From contig OX578276.1 of NCBI GenBank assembly GCA_951217055.1, forward strand, positions 154,699,482 through 154,763,481: a DNA stretch of 64,000 nt. The letters run 5' to 3'. Under the pieces are notes generated by a model. It saw only the letters and a list, made by a program, of their open reading frames with translations, had not been told where the DNA came from and did not search any database. Position numbers and translations under genes: made by a program. Source of the stretch: Gerris lacustris. Its lineage: Eukaryota > Arthropoda > Insecta > Hemiptera > Gerridae. Of this stretch, positions 35,997 to 48,200 are shown piece by piece; position 1 is the stretch's first letter; each line of letters starts with the position of its first letter.

Positions 35997-36719
35997 GAAC
36001 TAAGTAAAAGTAAAAAACAAAAGTTAAACAAATATTTTCATTGATTTTTTTTTTTTTTTTTTTCCAATGAAGTAGACACGGGGAAATAAAAATCTAATTC
36101 CCTCTACTCAAGGTGACTTTACCGCCAAGTCCATTTTTTTTTTGCTAAAAGAATATTTAAAACTTTTATATTTTCTCATTTTACATCGGAGGTAGAATTT
36201 TCTAAGTATAAAAAACCCAAATTTTAAAGGAGTCACAAGTAACTTATATGAAACATTTTGCTATATCTATCTCTATTTTGCTTCCGAGCTTACCAAACGT
36301 AACGGAAGCTAGGTGATCGTTCTGAAAAAAGAAAATATTTTATGTCTCCGATTTCAAACATTCCAAGATAGAAATCTTTTTTAGACATAAGGGAACATTT
36401 TTGGTTCCGTGTCTGTCTATCGGTCTGTCAGTCTTTCGCTCAAATTTTGCGAACCAACATATCTTAAAAAATACACATCTGATTTTAATTAAATTTGTAA
36501 GGTAGGTCATAATTATTAGGTCATTGTTGGTCCTATATAAGTTTCAACCTACTCCGCTCATTCGTTTCTTCTCCACATGAGCACAAAAATGCATTAATTT
36601 ACACCAATGGCTTCAAAAGTACCTACTTATCTGATTTGTTTGAAACCTTTATAGTTTATTGAAAGTGACTTGAAGATATCCCCAGCTCAATATGAACCGT
36701 CTGCGCTCTTTAACTTTTG

Positions 36720-37115
36720 CTTAATTGATACTTAAATTCATGTAAAATTCATGTAAAATAGACTGCCAATTGGTGTAGCACATAGCTTCCTCGCATCCTA
36801 TAGGTATGTCCCCACTGGTGCAACTTTTCTTTCAACAAAGGCATGCGTTATAGCGCACGGTGAAATGAACGAGAGGCATGCGTTGTTGCATGCCTCATGG
36901 AAGTTGAATGGACCTTTATTTCCATGACGCATGCCTCATTTTCTTTGTATCCAAATAAAGAATGTCCCACTGGTGCAACTTTTCTTTCAACAAAGGCATG
37001 CGTCATAGCGCACAGAGTGATAAAACGAGAGGCATGCGCTACTTAAAGGCCTGGAGGAAGTTGAATGGAGCTTCATTTTCATGACGCATGCCTTAGCGCA
37101 CGTATATCCAATAAC
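36720..37115. repeat. Family E plus ~155-bp tandem duplication
   Basis: 'GCACATAGCTTCCTCGCATC' (36777) marks family E. Then CCACTGGTGCAACTTTTCTT at ~36811 recurs at ~36967, each followed by GGCATGCGTYATAGCGCAC and 'CATGACGCATGCC'. GCATGC occurs repeatedly; a shorter relative lies at 41040-41180. Confidence 0.7.
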
Positions 37116-37429
37116 TTGGATCTTCATTCAACATTCTGTGCGTCTTTTTGATGATCGGTTATTTATTATCTAGCAAATTGTATTATATTAGATAATATTT
37201 AATAATATCTCCAACAGCTTATATTGCGGGGGGGGGGGGGGTCGAAAAATACAGAATTCCACCCATCTATAAAAATTTGAACGCCTAACTTAATATCGAT
37301 GATATTATATTATATTCTATATTTTATAAACAAAGTATGAAATATAATATTATTATAAACTTGAAAACCATACAAAATAAGATAAGTAGCCATAGATTGC
37401 CTTCTACCTACACAATCACAAAGACTATT

Positions 37430-38405
37430 AAAAAATCGGTCCAAGACAACTCAGACTAACTTTCTCACATAATCTCGGTCCCAGATCCCAAGAAACTTTT
37501 TGTTTTAGATTTTTAACAAAATAAGATATATTTTATCTCAATAATTGGTAACTACAGCTAACAATATATCTGGTAAAACAGCTTATATTGTTAGATTCGT
37601 ATATCGTAATTGATCCTTCAGGTAATAGAAAAAAAGGTAAGTGTTTACTTCATTGACGTGTTTGACAACGTTTCGGCCTTACCGGCCATTTTCAAGCCTA
37701 AACAGCATAATACCTTAGTAATTTTACCTAAAATCCCCCCCCCCCCTTAACCTCTAAAATTACCTTAGTAATAGTAATTTTACACTTAAGATAATGTTGT
37801 TATAAAATATAATCATAAAATCTGGAAGGGACTATACGGTTCCGTCGTCTACTACAAATCCAAGGGTAGCGCAATTATAACAGTGGTATAATAAACAATA
37901 AGCAGACTATTAAAATAGGAAACAACTTAATAAGGTAACAAACTATTGATATTAGGTAACATTGAATTAATCAAAATTATCACAGATATAATAAATAAAT
38001 AAATACATATATTTAGTAATATAAAAGTTGCCGAGCATGTTTGTGAGGTAAACACTTCTCTTTTATTCTATACCCTGAAGGAGCTATTACGATATATAAA
38101 GTATTTGAGGGTACATGTACAGCCAATATTCATACGTCATTCATACGTTATTCATACGTTATTTAACGTATGGAGCTAAAATTAATGTCTCGATTTCACT
38201 TCGGGGTATGTTTTTTCTGAACATGTTTGCCAAATTTTGTCAGTAGTTTAGGCTCCAAGCGTCTACACAGATGCTTCACACACATTTTAAAACCACATAC
38301 AGACTATTTAAACACAACTTTTTTGGACTAAGGGGACCTCAAAACCTGCAAATTCATCAAAATCGAATTTTTCATCACAATCATTTCTCTTTATATGAGG
38401 AAGTA
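37430..38405 (-). repeat. Repeat B copies 5/6, one unit split by a TIR element
   Basis: 37430-37600 (GACAACTCAGAC.. to ..GTTAGATTCGTAT) and 38160-38405 ('CCAAGCGTCTACACAGA' to 'CTTTATATGAGGAAGT') are the two halves of one inverted repeat B copy, separated by the insertion at 37601-38096. Confidence 0.6.
37601..38096 (-). mobile_element. TIR element with conserved GAAAC hairpin
   Basis: ATATCGTAATTGATCCTTCA at 37601 is inverted near 38096 (about 48 bp per arm, including AAGTGTTTAC). Inside on the - strand (37698-37664) is GGCTTGAAAATGGCCGGTAA followed by GGCCGAAAC, a motif found in many arthropod retroelements of Penelope or related type. No ORF. Confidence 0.55.
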
Positions 38406-38655
38406 AATATAAGTCCGCTAAATCGATCAACACTTTTTCTTATAGATATTGTACCATATTTAAATTACATATTACCTCATTTTATTGATTTATTTATAAA
38501 TACATTTAAAAAGTGTTCAACAGGTTAACACTAAGGTTGTTCACGTTCACCTTTTGTCTTTCCATTTTCATAAAAATCAGATTTATTTTAATCTATATTC
38601 GCGGAAACCAGATTTTCCCGAGAAACCCCTTTTATGTGTATTGGTATATATATAC

Positions 38656-38880
38656 ATAGGGTGGTCCAAAAGTCTTCCCCCCCCCTCATAACTTTGAATG
38701 GTTTGAGATAAATAAATGAAACTTAAGGGATCCGTACCATGTAAAGATAAGTTTTTTTTTCATGCAATCGCGCACTAATGGCAACCACCCACTTTGCCCC
38801 TAGGCCACCCAACTTCAAAATTGCTAATTAGAGTGTGTATTTTTGATAGCATATTTGGATTCTACTGTGAAATAGTTATT
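38656..38880 (+). mobile_element. Mariner-type MITE, left end only
   Basis: TAGGGTGGTCCAAAAGTC and the following ~220 bp match the left end of 51736-52589. The right end is missing; a different CG-rich repeat ('GAGGCGAAGCCGAGGGAACC') follows from ~38890. Confidence 0.6.
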
Positions 38881-38889
38881 TACGCACCA

Positions 38890-39610
38890 AGGGAGGAAAG
38901 TAAGTGATTGCACCCTGAGCGATGAAGTTGGTTCCTGAGGCGAAGCCGAGGGAACCATAGCGTTCACTTCCAAGGCGAAGCCGATAGAGTTATTTATCGC
39001 AAGGGTGCAAGTGATTTTTACTCCCGAGGTACGTACAAGATTTTACCTCCAGAAGGGAGAAAAAAATAATTTAATAAGATTTTAATTTTAAAGTATTTTA
39101 TGTTAAAAAAGTAAACATTTTTATATGTAAAAAAATTGAATAATAATTCACCAGATAAGTTTAATCATGTTAAAATTAAATTATAGATAGTAATTATTTG
39201 AATTTCAATGCTAAAATTAAATGGGAGATGCTGGTAGCTGAGTCGTGTATTGAATGGTATTGACAACAAACATATATAATCATCCATATGAGTAGATCTA
39301 CATTTAGAAATAATGATTTCTCTTTTAACTTTTAGTTTGTTTTACTGATGAGTCATCATGAAAAACGTCGTGAAGATGACATTATAGATTTAGACATTAA
39401 ACAATAGTTAGTAAATGAAATGTGTATTAGCACCAAGCTTATTTACTTGTGCTTATCACTTGGGCAACACTGGAGGTAATCATGAAAGTTCATGATTCCC
39501 TCCTTTCTCATTACTCCCTGTTGAGCCCGACCGGGTGGAATGAGCTACTTTCCTCCCTGTAAACTAGGGAGGAAAGTTCACTTTTTCTCCCCGCTGGAGG
39601 TAAAATAATA
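38890..39610. repeat. Repeat with 'GGGAGGAAAGT' ends
   Basis: 'GCACCAAGGGAGGAAAGTAA' (38884) and 'CTCCCTGTAAACTAGGGAGGAAAGT' (~39552) bracket ~700 bp with CGAAGCCGA repeats resembling 2440-2530. No coding signal. Confidence 0.35.
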
Positions 39611-39655
39611 AGTTTTAGGAAAACTGATCTAATTTTCAACAATTATATATATATA

Positions 39656-42490
39656 CAGTGTGTCCCAAGATAGAGTAATCCGAGAGGAGAAATTTTCTTA
39701 TTTTTGGGTTTTCGAAAAAAAGTCATTCTTTATAAAAACTCCTGCTTGTTCTTAAACCTCTAAAAATGCTAAAATTTTATTGATTTTTTGTACAGGGTGT
39801 TCTGTTTTTTGAAAACTTTAAAATATTACCAAGAGTAAACTGTAACCTTATTTTTGATGGTATCGAAAAATATAATTTAGAAAAATGGTTCAGAATTGCA
39901 AAAAAAAACGATTAAATATTATTTTATTTGATGAATTATTAAATTTTAGTTAATTTTCTAAAAATAAACAATAAGCTAACTACAACAAATAGTTCTCTTT
40001 GGATTTTTATAATAAACAAATGTGATAAGAAACAAGTGGAATAGCTTATGGAAGAGTTAAAGGAAAGAATTAAGCAGGTCACTGCCAATATTCCCCTTGA
40101 TCAAGTTCACAAGGCTTGAATAGAATTCATAAATAGAATCGAAATTTGAGCAGGAATGGTGGCAATACATTTGAATGATTATTTCTTTAATTTTATTTGT
40201 CACCTCTGTTCATTTTTTTGTGTTACTTAAACAGATGTTAAGATTACAATTATTTAACTTGTTGTGATGATATTTTTTTTAAAAAAATTATTATTACAAT
40301 AGCTTATTATTTGATTTATAAGAAAAGAGTAAAAGATAACTAATGAAAAGTTAAAGTATAATATTTTTAAAGGTTTCAAAAATAAACTTATGTAGGAAAC
40401 TAAATAATAAGAATAATCCGAGACCATATGCGTTGACGGTCAGTTTCAAAATAAAAAATAAAAAAAATAAAAAAAAAAATAGTTTTTTTTTGTTTTTTCG
40501 GGGCACTTTTTAATTTCTCACATAAAGAGAAAGTATTGTGATGGCGCGAGGATTTGGCTTTGGTGGATTTACACGTTTTGAGGTCCCCTGAGTCCAAAGG
40601 GGACCAAGTCCAAAAAGTGGTTTTTAAAAAACGTCTTTACGTCGTCTGTGCAGACGCGTGGAACCTATAAACTTGACTGATTTTGACGAAATTTGACATT
40701 CGTGTTCAGAAAAATCATACCAGGTGATTTCGGAGGGAGGTGAATTCGAGAAATTAATTTAAGCTCCAAATTTGGGGCCGCTACCTCTCAACAACTCTTA
40801 AAAAAAACATGAAAAAAAAAATCTCGAAAAAGGTTCCGCCGATATTGATTAAAGAATTCTAAAATTTAGTCCATTTAAATACTGATCTAACCATATTAAG
40901 CCGTTTTCCCTGGAAAATCTAAGTTGGGGTTCGTCTGAGTTGCCTCGTACCGATTTTTAAAATAGGTAATCGGCTCAAATAGCTATACTGCCGCTTTTGT
41001 ATCTATGGATAAAATGCATACTAAAATATGAAGAAACTGTAAATTGAATGCCTCAAGAGGAATGAATTGAATGCCCGAAAGGCATGCGCTAAGGCATGCG
41101 TTAAGGCAAGTTGAAGAGGAAAGAGGAAGCGCAAGTTGAAAGGGAAGAGGAAGAGGAAAGCGCACAAGTGTAGACATACCTTATCACGTACTTTTTTATT
41201 TTTGCTTTTACAATCCATTATTTTTTAATTGGTTTACTTGTATTCACCGTTTTTTTAATCTGTCAAAATTGTTTTGATTTTTTACACGACTTAAAGTATC
41301 AATTTATCAAACGTTAAAGAGAGCAGAGGGTTCAAATTAATCTGGGGCTATCTGCGGGCTACTTTCGATAAACTATAAAAGTTTTATACAAATCAGATAA
41401 GTACTTTTGAAGATATTCGTGTATATAAATGTATGTTTGTGCGCATGTGGAAGAAAACAAATAGAAGGTTGAAACTTACCTCCTTCTAACTTTAGACCGA
41501 CAGACAGACACGGAACCTGTCTGTGTGTCGGTTGGTCTGTCGTTCAATTTTTGCGAACCAACTATCTTAAAAACTAAACGTCCAATTTAAAAAAAAATAG
41601 TATGGTAGGTCATGAGTAGCCCATTGTTGGTCCCATATTAGTTTCAACCTTCATTTGTTTCTCTCCCACATGCGCTCTAACATACATTAATTATACCTAG
41701 CTTCAAAAGTACTTCTGAAGTGATCAGATTTGTATGAAAAGTTTATCGAAAGTAGCCCACAGATAGCCCCACATTACCTTGAATCGTCTGCGCTCTTTAA
41801 TTTTTGCTAAATTGATACTTTAATTCAAGTAAAAAATAAAAACAATTTTGACAGATTAAAAAAACAGGGGAAACAATTAAACAAATTAGACAATTGTATA
41901 AGCATAAAATACGTGATAGGATGCGAGGAAGCAATGTGCCACACTAATTGACAGTCTATTTTTAATATGCTTTCAATTTTTTGCTCACTTGTAAGTCAAC
42001 AATAGCAACAATTAACACGTTTCTTTCTAACTTTCAGCGAAGTTTATTAAAAATTCACCTTATGAATGGGAAATAATATTAATATGGATAGAACCGTTAG
42101 TAAATATGGAAGTTTTTCCTGAAGTTTGACAAGTTTAAGCTCTGTGCTATACCAAGTTATGGAACCAAAAAAAAAAATAAATAAATAAAAATAAAAATAC
42201 AATTTTTAATATTTTTTTCTTGTAATTTGAGGTTATGAAAATTAATATTATACTTTTCTTGTAAGAAATTTTGTCAGCTTTACAACGAAACCAAAAATGT
42301 TGTTTTAGCTTTTCTAAATAATATTTTTCGATACCATTAAAACTAAGGGTAGTTTACTCTTGTTCATGTTTTGAAGTTTTAAAAATACAGAACGCCCTGT
42401 ACACAAAATCAAGAAAATTTTATCATTTTTAGAGGTTTGAACAAGCAGGAGTTTTTATAAAGAATGACTTTTTTTCAAAAACCCAAAAAT
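39656..42490. mobile_element. Element F: CAGTGTGTCCC end with ~250-bp inverted arms
   Basis: Left end CAGTGTGTCCCAAGATAGAG after TA. The block 39690-39905 is inverted at 42295-42490, sharing 'AAAGTCATTCTTTATAAAAA', 'GTACAGGGYGTTCTG' and 'GGTATCGAAAAATA'. The right terminus is replaced by CG-rich sequence at ~42495. Repeat B (40505-40960) and family E pieces (41200-41960) lie inside. Confidence 0.55.
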
Positions 42491-42494
42491 TAGA

Positions 42495-42690
42495 AAAATT
42501 TTCACACATTCACACGAGGGACGAGGCGAAGTGCGAGGTGAGCCGCGAGGTGAATGTATAAACCACTCTCTCGTCACTCGTGGCGCTCGTGTCTGGAGCG
42601 GTTTCTTGGCGAGAGTCAAAGGGTTGCAACGCGAGGCGAGGCGAGCTCAGTGTTCATAGTCGATGTTCAGTTCACAACGAGCCCTTATCT
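42495..42690. other. CG-rich block abutting element F
   Basis: 'CACGAGGGACGAGGCGAAG', 'GAGCCGCGAGGTGAATGTAT' and 'GCGAGGCGAGGCGAGC' form a CpG-dense ~190-bp patch. A similar but inverted patch is at 53435-53575, also touching a copy of the F end. No ORF of note. Confidence 0.5.
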
Positions 42691-42699
42691 TAATCATGT

Positions 42700-43453
42700 G
42701 TTTTTTTTTTTTTTTTTTTTTACTTATTTCTATTTAAATGGAGTGGTCTTATGAACAAGTTTTTCAATTTTTGGTAACTGTACCATGGGAAACTAGTTAT
42801 TTGGCACCCAAAACATCCACTTCATAAAAATAAGAAAAATGTCACCGTTTCATGGGTTCGAATATCGTTCAGCTTTTAATTTTTAAAGTTAATAAAAAAA
42901 AGAAAAAATCTCCAGAATTTATGCAAAAAGCATTTCTACAAACATATTTTCCATACTTCATCTGGAAAAATAACCAAAGCTTATTTTTTTAATAATATAA
43001 GTACAATATAAGTATAATATGCAAGTACAAAAATAAAATATAGGTTAATACTTCTGTAATAAATTGGTTGTATTGACCGATATTTTGTGGTAATGAAATG
43101 ATATTTATTACACATAAATTAAAACACACTGTTCAAAAAGAAATAAAGTTATATTTAGGAACGCAGCAGCCCCACCAAGTCAAAAAGTCAAAATTTCATA
43201 ACAGCTGCCAGTATATGATATATACTCTAGGTGACAAACTGGGGTGTTTGAGGGTCTGCAGCGTGAAATACGTACAAGCTACCTAAATAATTTTTTAATA
43301 TCATTTAAGGTCGTGTCCAGTAGATAAAAATAAAAAAAAATCGAAATAAGTCAAGTAGAAGTAGAGAAAAATAGGTTTGAAAATGGTAGTTTTGATATTT
43401 CTTCTTCTTATTCTTCCTTCATTTTACATTGACGCACCTACAGCCTAAACTAC
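42700..43453. other. AT-rich spacer before the BEL element
   Basis: A T-tract (42702-42720), otherwise no repeat shared with the window and no gene. The end, CCTACAGCCTAAACTAC, is the repeat that served as the BEL/Pao target. Confidence 0.35.
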
Positions 43454-44017
43454 TGATGGATTCTATCTTTTATTTTTTATCTTAATCTATATTTTATATT
43501 TTTAAATTTCTTATCTCTATAGCCCCCGGTAAGTAAATCTTCATTTAGCTTTGGGGCCGTCTCGCCCCCCCCCCCCCCCCCTCCTAGCGGCCAGTGTTGC
43601 CAGGTCTGGCTAGGTTAAGAGACTTCCTTTCCCGCTCCAGCGACCAGTCTCCACCCGCCAGGACGTCTGAAAGGAAGCCATCCGCCTCATAGATCCACCG
43701 CCACACCACTTTTAGTATATCAGCTACTTTGTCAAAAACGCCAATTTTGTAACTACGTCTTCACCCCGGCCGGGGTCTTCGTTCCTGTTAAAAGTATCTC
43801 CGTTTTTCTTCGACGTCAAGCCGGTGGGACTCGCTACATAGGTATGAACTTTTATTGCTAAATTTTAGATTTATTTTACGGGGCGCTCTATCTCAAATTA
43901 TTATATTATACTTTTAAACTAAATACAGTCCATCCTTGCCGCCCTCTTTTCTTTATTTTTACCGGCTGCTAAGAATTAGCTGCAAGGTGCTAAAAGCATC
44001 ACCCCAGCATTCTTCCA
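43454..44017 (+). repeat. 5' LTR of BEL/Pao element
   Basis: Begins TGATGGATTC and ends ATTCTTCCA. Contains a C-tract (~43566-43583). The presumed primer site starts with TGG a few nt downstream (~44022); the priming tRNA is not identifiable by eye. Confidence 0.9.
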
Positions 44018-44693
44018 TTTCTGGTTCTTTGGACCGCGATAAATTATCTTTTTATTACTTTTCTTTTGGTGTCCCGCAATTATTATTAGTTGTCCGCAGT
44101 TTTATTTGGTTTTCCGCAAAAAAAAGTGTCTTTCGTATTTTTTTATAATTTGCGTAATTTTTCTAAGCATAGAAGTGCGTAGTTTTTAATCTCTTGTTCT
44201 TTGTGCGGGGTAGGTCAAAGTTCAAAGTTAGCGTTCCTTGAATAATTGTTCTTTTTTGGCTTCTGTTTACTATTTGAGAGCAAAGGTCGTTTCTACCGTT
44301 TGCCTTTCCATTTCAATTTGAAGCTTCCTAAATACATTTGTGATAGTTAACCTCAAGATAACCTTCTAGTTTTTGCGGCGTCTTGTTTACCTTTTTTTTT
44401 TTTTTGGAATTTATCATTTCCTTTGGGTTTAAATCTTAATATTTTTTATTTGCCTTTTGGTTTACTTTTGTATTAAAAGTCCCGCCTTTATATAGCCCTA
44501 AAATATTCTCGAAATTTTTATCAGTTCTTTCATTACGTATTTTATTACGTTCATTTATCAGTTCCTTTTATTATTCTTTCTTTTTTACGTTCTTTTCTCA
44601 TTACGTACCTTTCATTTTTTCTTTATTGCGTATTTTTTCTTTTTTCGTTTTATTTTAATTTTTTCTTTTGTCGAAGTTTCTTGACTTTTTATC

Positions 44694-45179
44694 ATGTCGG
44701 ACAAAACAGAAAAGCGTTTAAAACGACTTATTGCCAAAAAAGAAAGCCTGTTTAGGCGTGTTCAAACCTTATATGACTTTATTCCTAGTTTAGACCAAGA
44801 GCAGGTGAAGTCACAATTTGTAAATGGGACTAGGTCCGTAGATCGGAAAATGTTTAAAACCCTGTTAGATGAGATTAACGATTTCGAATTAGAGTTAGAC
44901 CCTGAATTTTCTCCGAATTATGAGGCTCTTAACGCCTTTGACACACTTCATGGTGCCATCCAAGTGGCTATGGATAAAATTGAAGCCAAAGAAAAACCCT
45001 CAACCAGTGTAGAGTCTTGTGATTCTCCCTTTCGAAAACTTTCTGATCTGCACCCCCCTAGATTGCATCAAAATTTACCGCCTCTTGAAATCCCTAAATT
45101 TCACCGAAACGTCACCGTCACGTTCACGGAAACGTCACCGCCTGGGTACCTTATCGCAGTCTGTTCCAGAGCATTATAA
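44694..45179 (+). pseudogene. BEL/Pao gag N-terminus, frameshifted
   Basis: ATG at 44694 opens a gag start typical of BEL/Pao: a charged helix (KRLKRLIAKKESLFRRVQTL) and a Pro-rich linker to LPPLEIPKF. The frame is lost at 45106-45140, where the 12-mer GAAACGTCACCG occurs twice, 23 nt apart. That 23-nt tandem duplication is exactly the shift needed to explain the change into the gag-pol frame starting upstream of 45203. Confidence 0.85.
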
Positions 45180-45202
45180 TTCAAAACCCGCGCTTAGCGG
45201 AA

Positions 45203-48200
45203 GTGGAGAAACTTCACTATTTAAAGACTACTTTATCAGGGGCAGCCTTGGACATAGTCAAAGACTTCTCCTTGTGTGATGCCAATTTCGCACTAGCCTG
45301 GGCCGCACTAAAAGAAAGATTTGACTCACTTCGAATTCTAGCTTTTAGTTACTATGAAGCTCTGAATAAAACTCCCGTTATACCTTCCAAGCCTTCATTA
45401 GAATACCTCCAAAATTTTATCACTCGCATATCAAATAACGTTTCCGGGTTAGAAAATATGAACCTCCCGAATTTAACTGATTTTTTATTTTTTAGTACCG
45501 CCATTAAACAATTAGACCCTATCACGCGCAAAGCCTTTGAGAACAAGCAAGAGACCGATACCATACCCACTCTTGATCAACTCATTAAATTTACCAAACA
45601 CCAATGCCGTTTACTGGAGTTAACCGCCACTACTGGAACCTCCACACTGATTTCCCCCAGTCGAGATGAAAGTAGTTTCCGCAAATCTTCAACCAAACCT
45701 GGTTTCAACCGCAAAGTAGTTTTATCCACTCAGGTGGAGCCTTCGTCGAAAACCAACCCAGTAAATTCCAACCCGCCTTCAAATGATGGTAGTAAACCAA
45801 ATTCATTTAACCGCCTCCGTTGTACTCTATGTGAAAACCCGCACCAATTGTACCATTGTCCTAAGTTTCTGTTGATGAGTGTCATCGAGCGTCGTGAGTT
45901 TGTTAAGCAACACCGTCTTTGTTTTAATTGTATGGGCAGACACTCGGTTCGAATGTGTAAATCTCAGCTGTCTTGCCATTGCTCAAGTCGACATCATAAA
46001 CTGTTACATTACTCAGACACATCTAAAAATTCTATTTCGCATAACTCCACTTCTCAAGCTTCACCCAATCAGGAAACCTCTATCTGCGCAAAACCCTCCA
46101 GTTCTGGAAATAATATTACCACCACAACTTTAGCTACCTGTCCCGCCCAGTCTACCCGCCACAATATTGTTTTATTAGGTACCGCCAGGGCTTTAATTAA
46201 AACCCAGTCGAATTCTTACATTAAGGTTCGACTTTTAATAGATTGTGCTTCCACCGCCAGTTTCATTACCAGTAGCTTAGTCGCAAAACTTAGGTTACCT
46301 ATTAACGCTTGTTCTCAACAAATTTCTGGGTTATCTAACAACCCTGTCGGCTCAAGCACCGGCACGGTTGAGTGTATTCTACGACCATTACATTTGAATC
46401 ATCCGCAAGTTAAGGCACACGCTCTTGTTATTGATAACATTTTACCTAACGTTCCACACGTTGATTTACCTATCTCCGTTAAGCGCTTCGTTAGTGGTCT
46501 TCAATTAGCTGACCCTGAGTTCTACAAAGCTCAAAACATTGATATGTTAATCGGATGTGACATCTTACCGCAAATTTTATCTTCTAATGCCGTTCCACCC
46601 CATTGCAGTGAGATAGGTGTGATCTCTACTGTTTTTGGGCATGTTATTATTGGAACACTTCCCGTTGAACTAAGTAATGTCGCTCCTTCACCATCCAATA
46701 TTACTTCATTAGTTACCTATCCGCCTAACAATGCCTCTCTAAATTCTGATAATGTTTTACATAGATTAGTCGAGCAGTTCTGGGAAGTTGAAAGTGTGTC
46801 ATCAGCCCCTGCCGTCGATCCTTTAGAGGAATATTGTGAAAAACATTTTGTATCTTCGCACCGGCGTACTCCTGAAGGCCGATACGTGGTTGTACTGCCT
46901 TTCAGATGCGATCCTGACTCATTGAATTTCCCGCAATCAAGGGATGTCGCACTTCGAAGGTTTTATTCCCTAGAATCTAGGTTCCACAAAAATCAGGCTC
47001 TAAAACAATATTGTGTGGAATTCATGAAGGAGTATATTCAGTTAGGTCACATGCAAGAAGCCACCCGCCCCGGAAAATATTTTATTCCTTATTTTTGTGT
47101 CCACAATCCGAATTCTTTGACCACACCGCATAGAGTTGTATTTGATGCTTCCGCCAAAACCTCTGATAAATCTTTAAATGATGTGTTACTCCCTGGCGCT
47201 AAACTGCAAAATGATGTGCCTGACGTTTTATCAATTTTTCGTATCCGCAAATTGGTTTTCTGTTGCGACATTTCCAAGATGTACCGACAAACGCTTTTAC
47301 ATCATGAGCATACTTTATTTACACATATCTTTTTTAGGGAACACTCTGAAGATCCTTTGGTTGAATACGAATTAAAAACTGTAACATATGGGCTATCACC
47401 TTCATCCTACTTAGCTCACCGGGTTTTAAGACAACTTGCTAAAGACGAGGGCAACCAATATCCGCTTGCCTGTTTTGTTATATTACACTCTTCGGTTGTT
47501 GACGATTACCTCGTAGGAGCCGACACCCTAGAGGAATTATTAGGAGTTAAGCGTCAGTTATCAAGTTTGTTAGCCGCTGGATGTTTTCCCTTGAACAAAT
47601 GGTTAAGCAATTCCCCAGAGTTTTTAGCCTCGTTGCAAACTGCAGATACCTCAGGCTCTTTAATAATTCGTAACTCAGAAGATCATAATATAAAAGTATT
47701 GGGTTTAGGTTGGGACCCCAACTCTGACGAATTTTTCTTTTCTCTTGATCCCCCGCCTACAGATTGTAACTATACCAAACGTAAAGTGCTCAGTGCGATA
47801 GCTAGAATATATGATCCGCTAGGTTTTACCGCTCCTACTATATTTTTATTTAAATGTATCCTAAAAAATATTTGGTTGTCTAACGTTGAATGGGACCAGG
47901 AAATTCCTTCTAGTATTCATACCGCATGGCATCAATGTATTGCGGAATTACCCGCTTTAAAGAATTTAAGAATTCCTCGTTGTTTATTTCCTTCTACGCC
48001 CAAATCCTGCCATTTGTTAGGCTTCAGCGACGGTTCGCTCCTGGGGAGTGGAGCGGTACTATATCTCCGTGTACAATACTTAGATCAAACCGTAAAAATC
48101 TTTCTTCTTCGCTCCAAAACTAAAGTCGCCCCCTCAAAAGGTCAAACCATACCTCGCCTTGAGCTCACTGGGGCCCTGCTGTTGTCTAACCTTATAAAAT

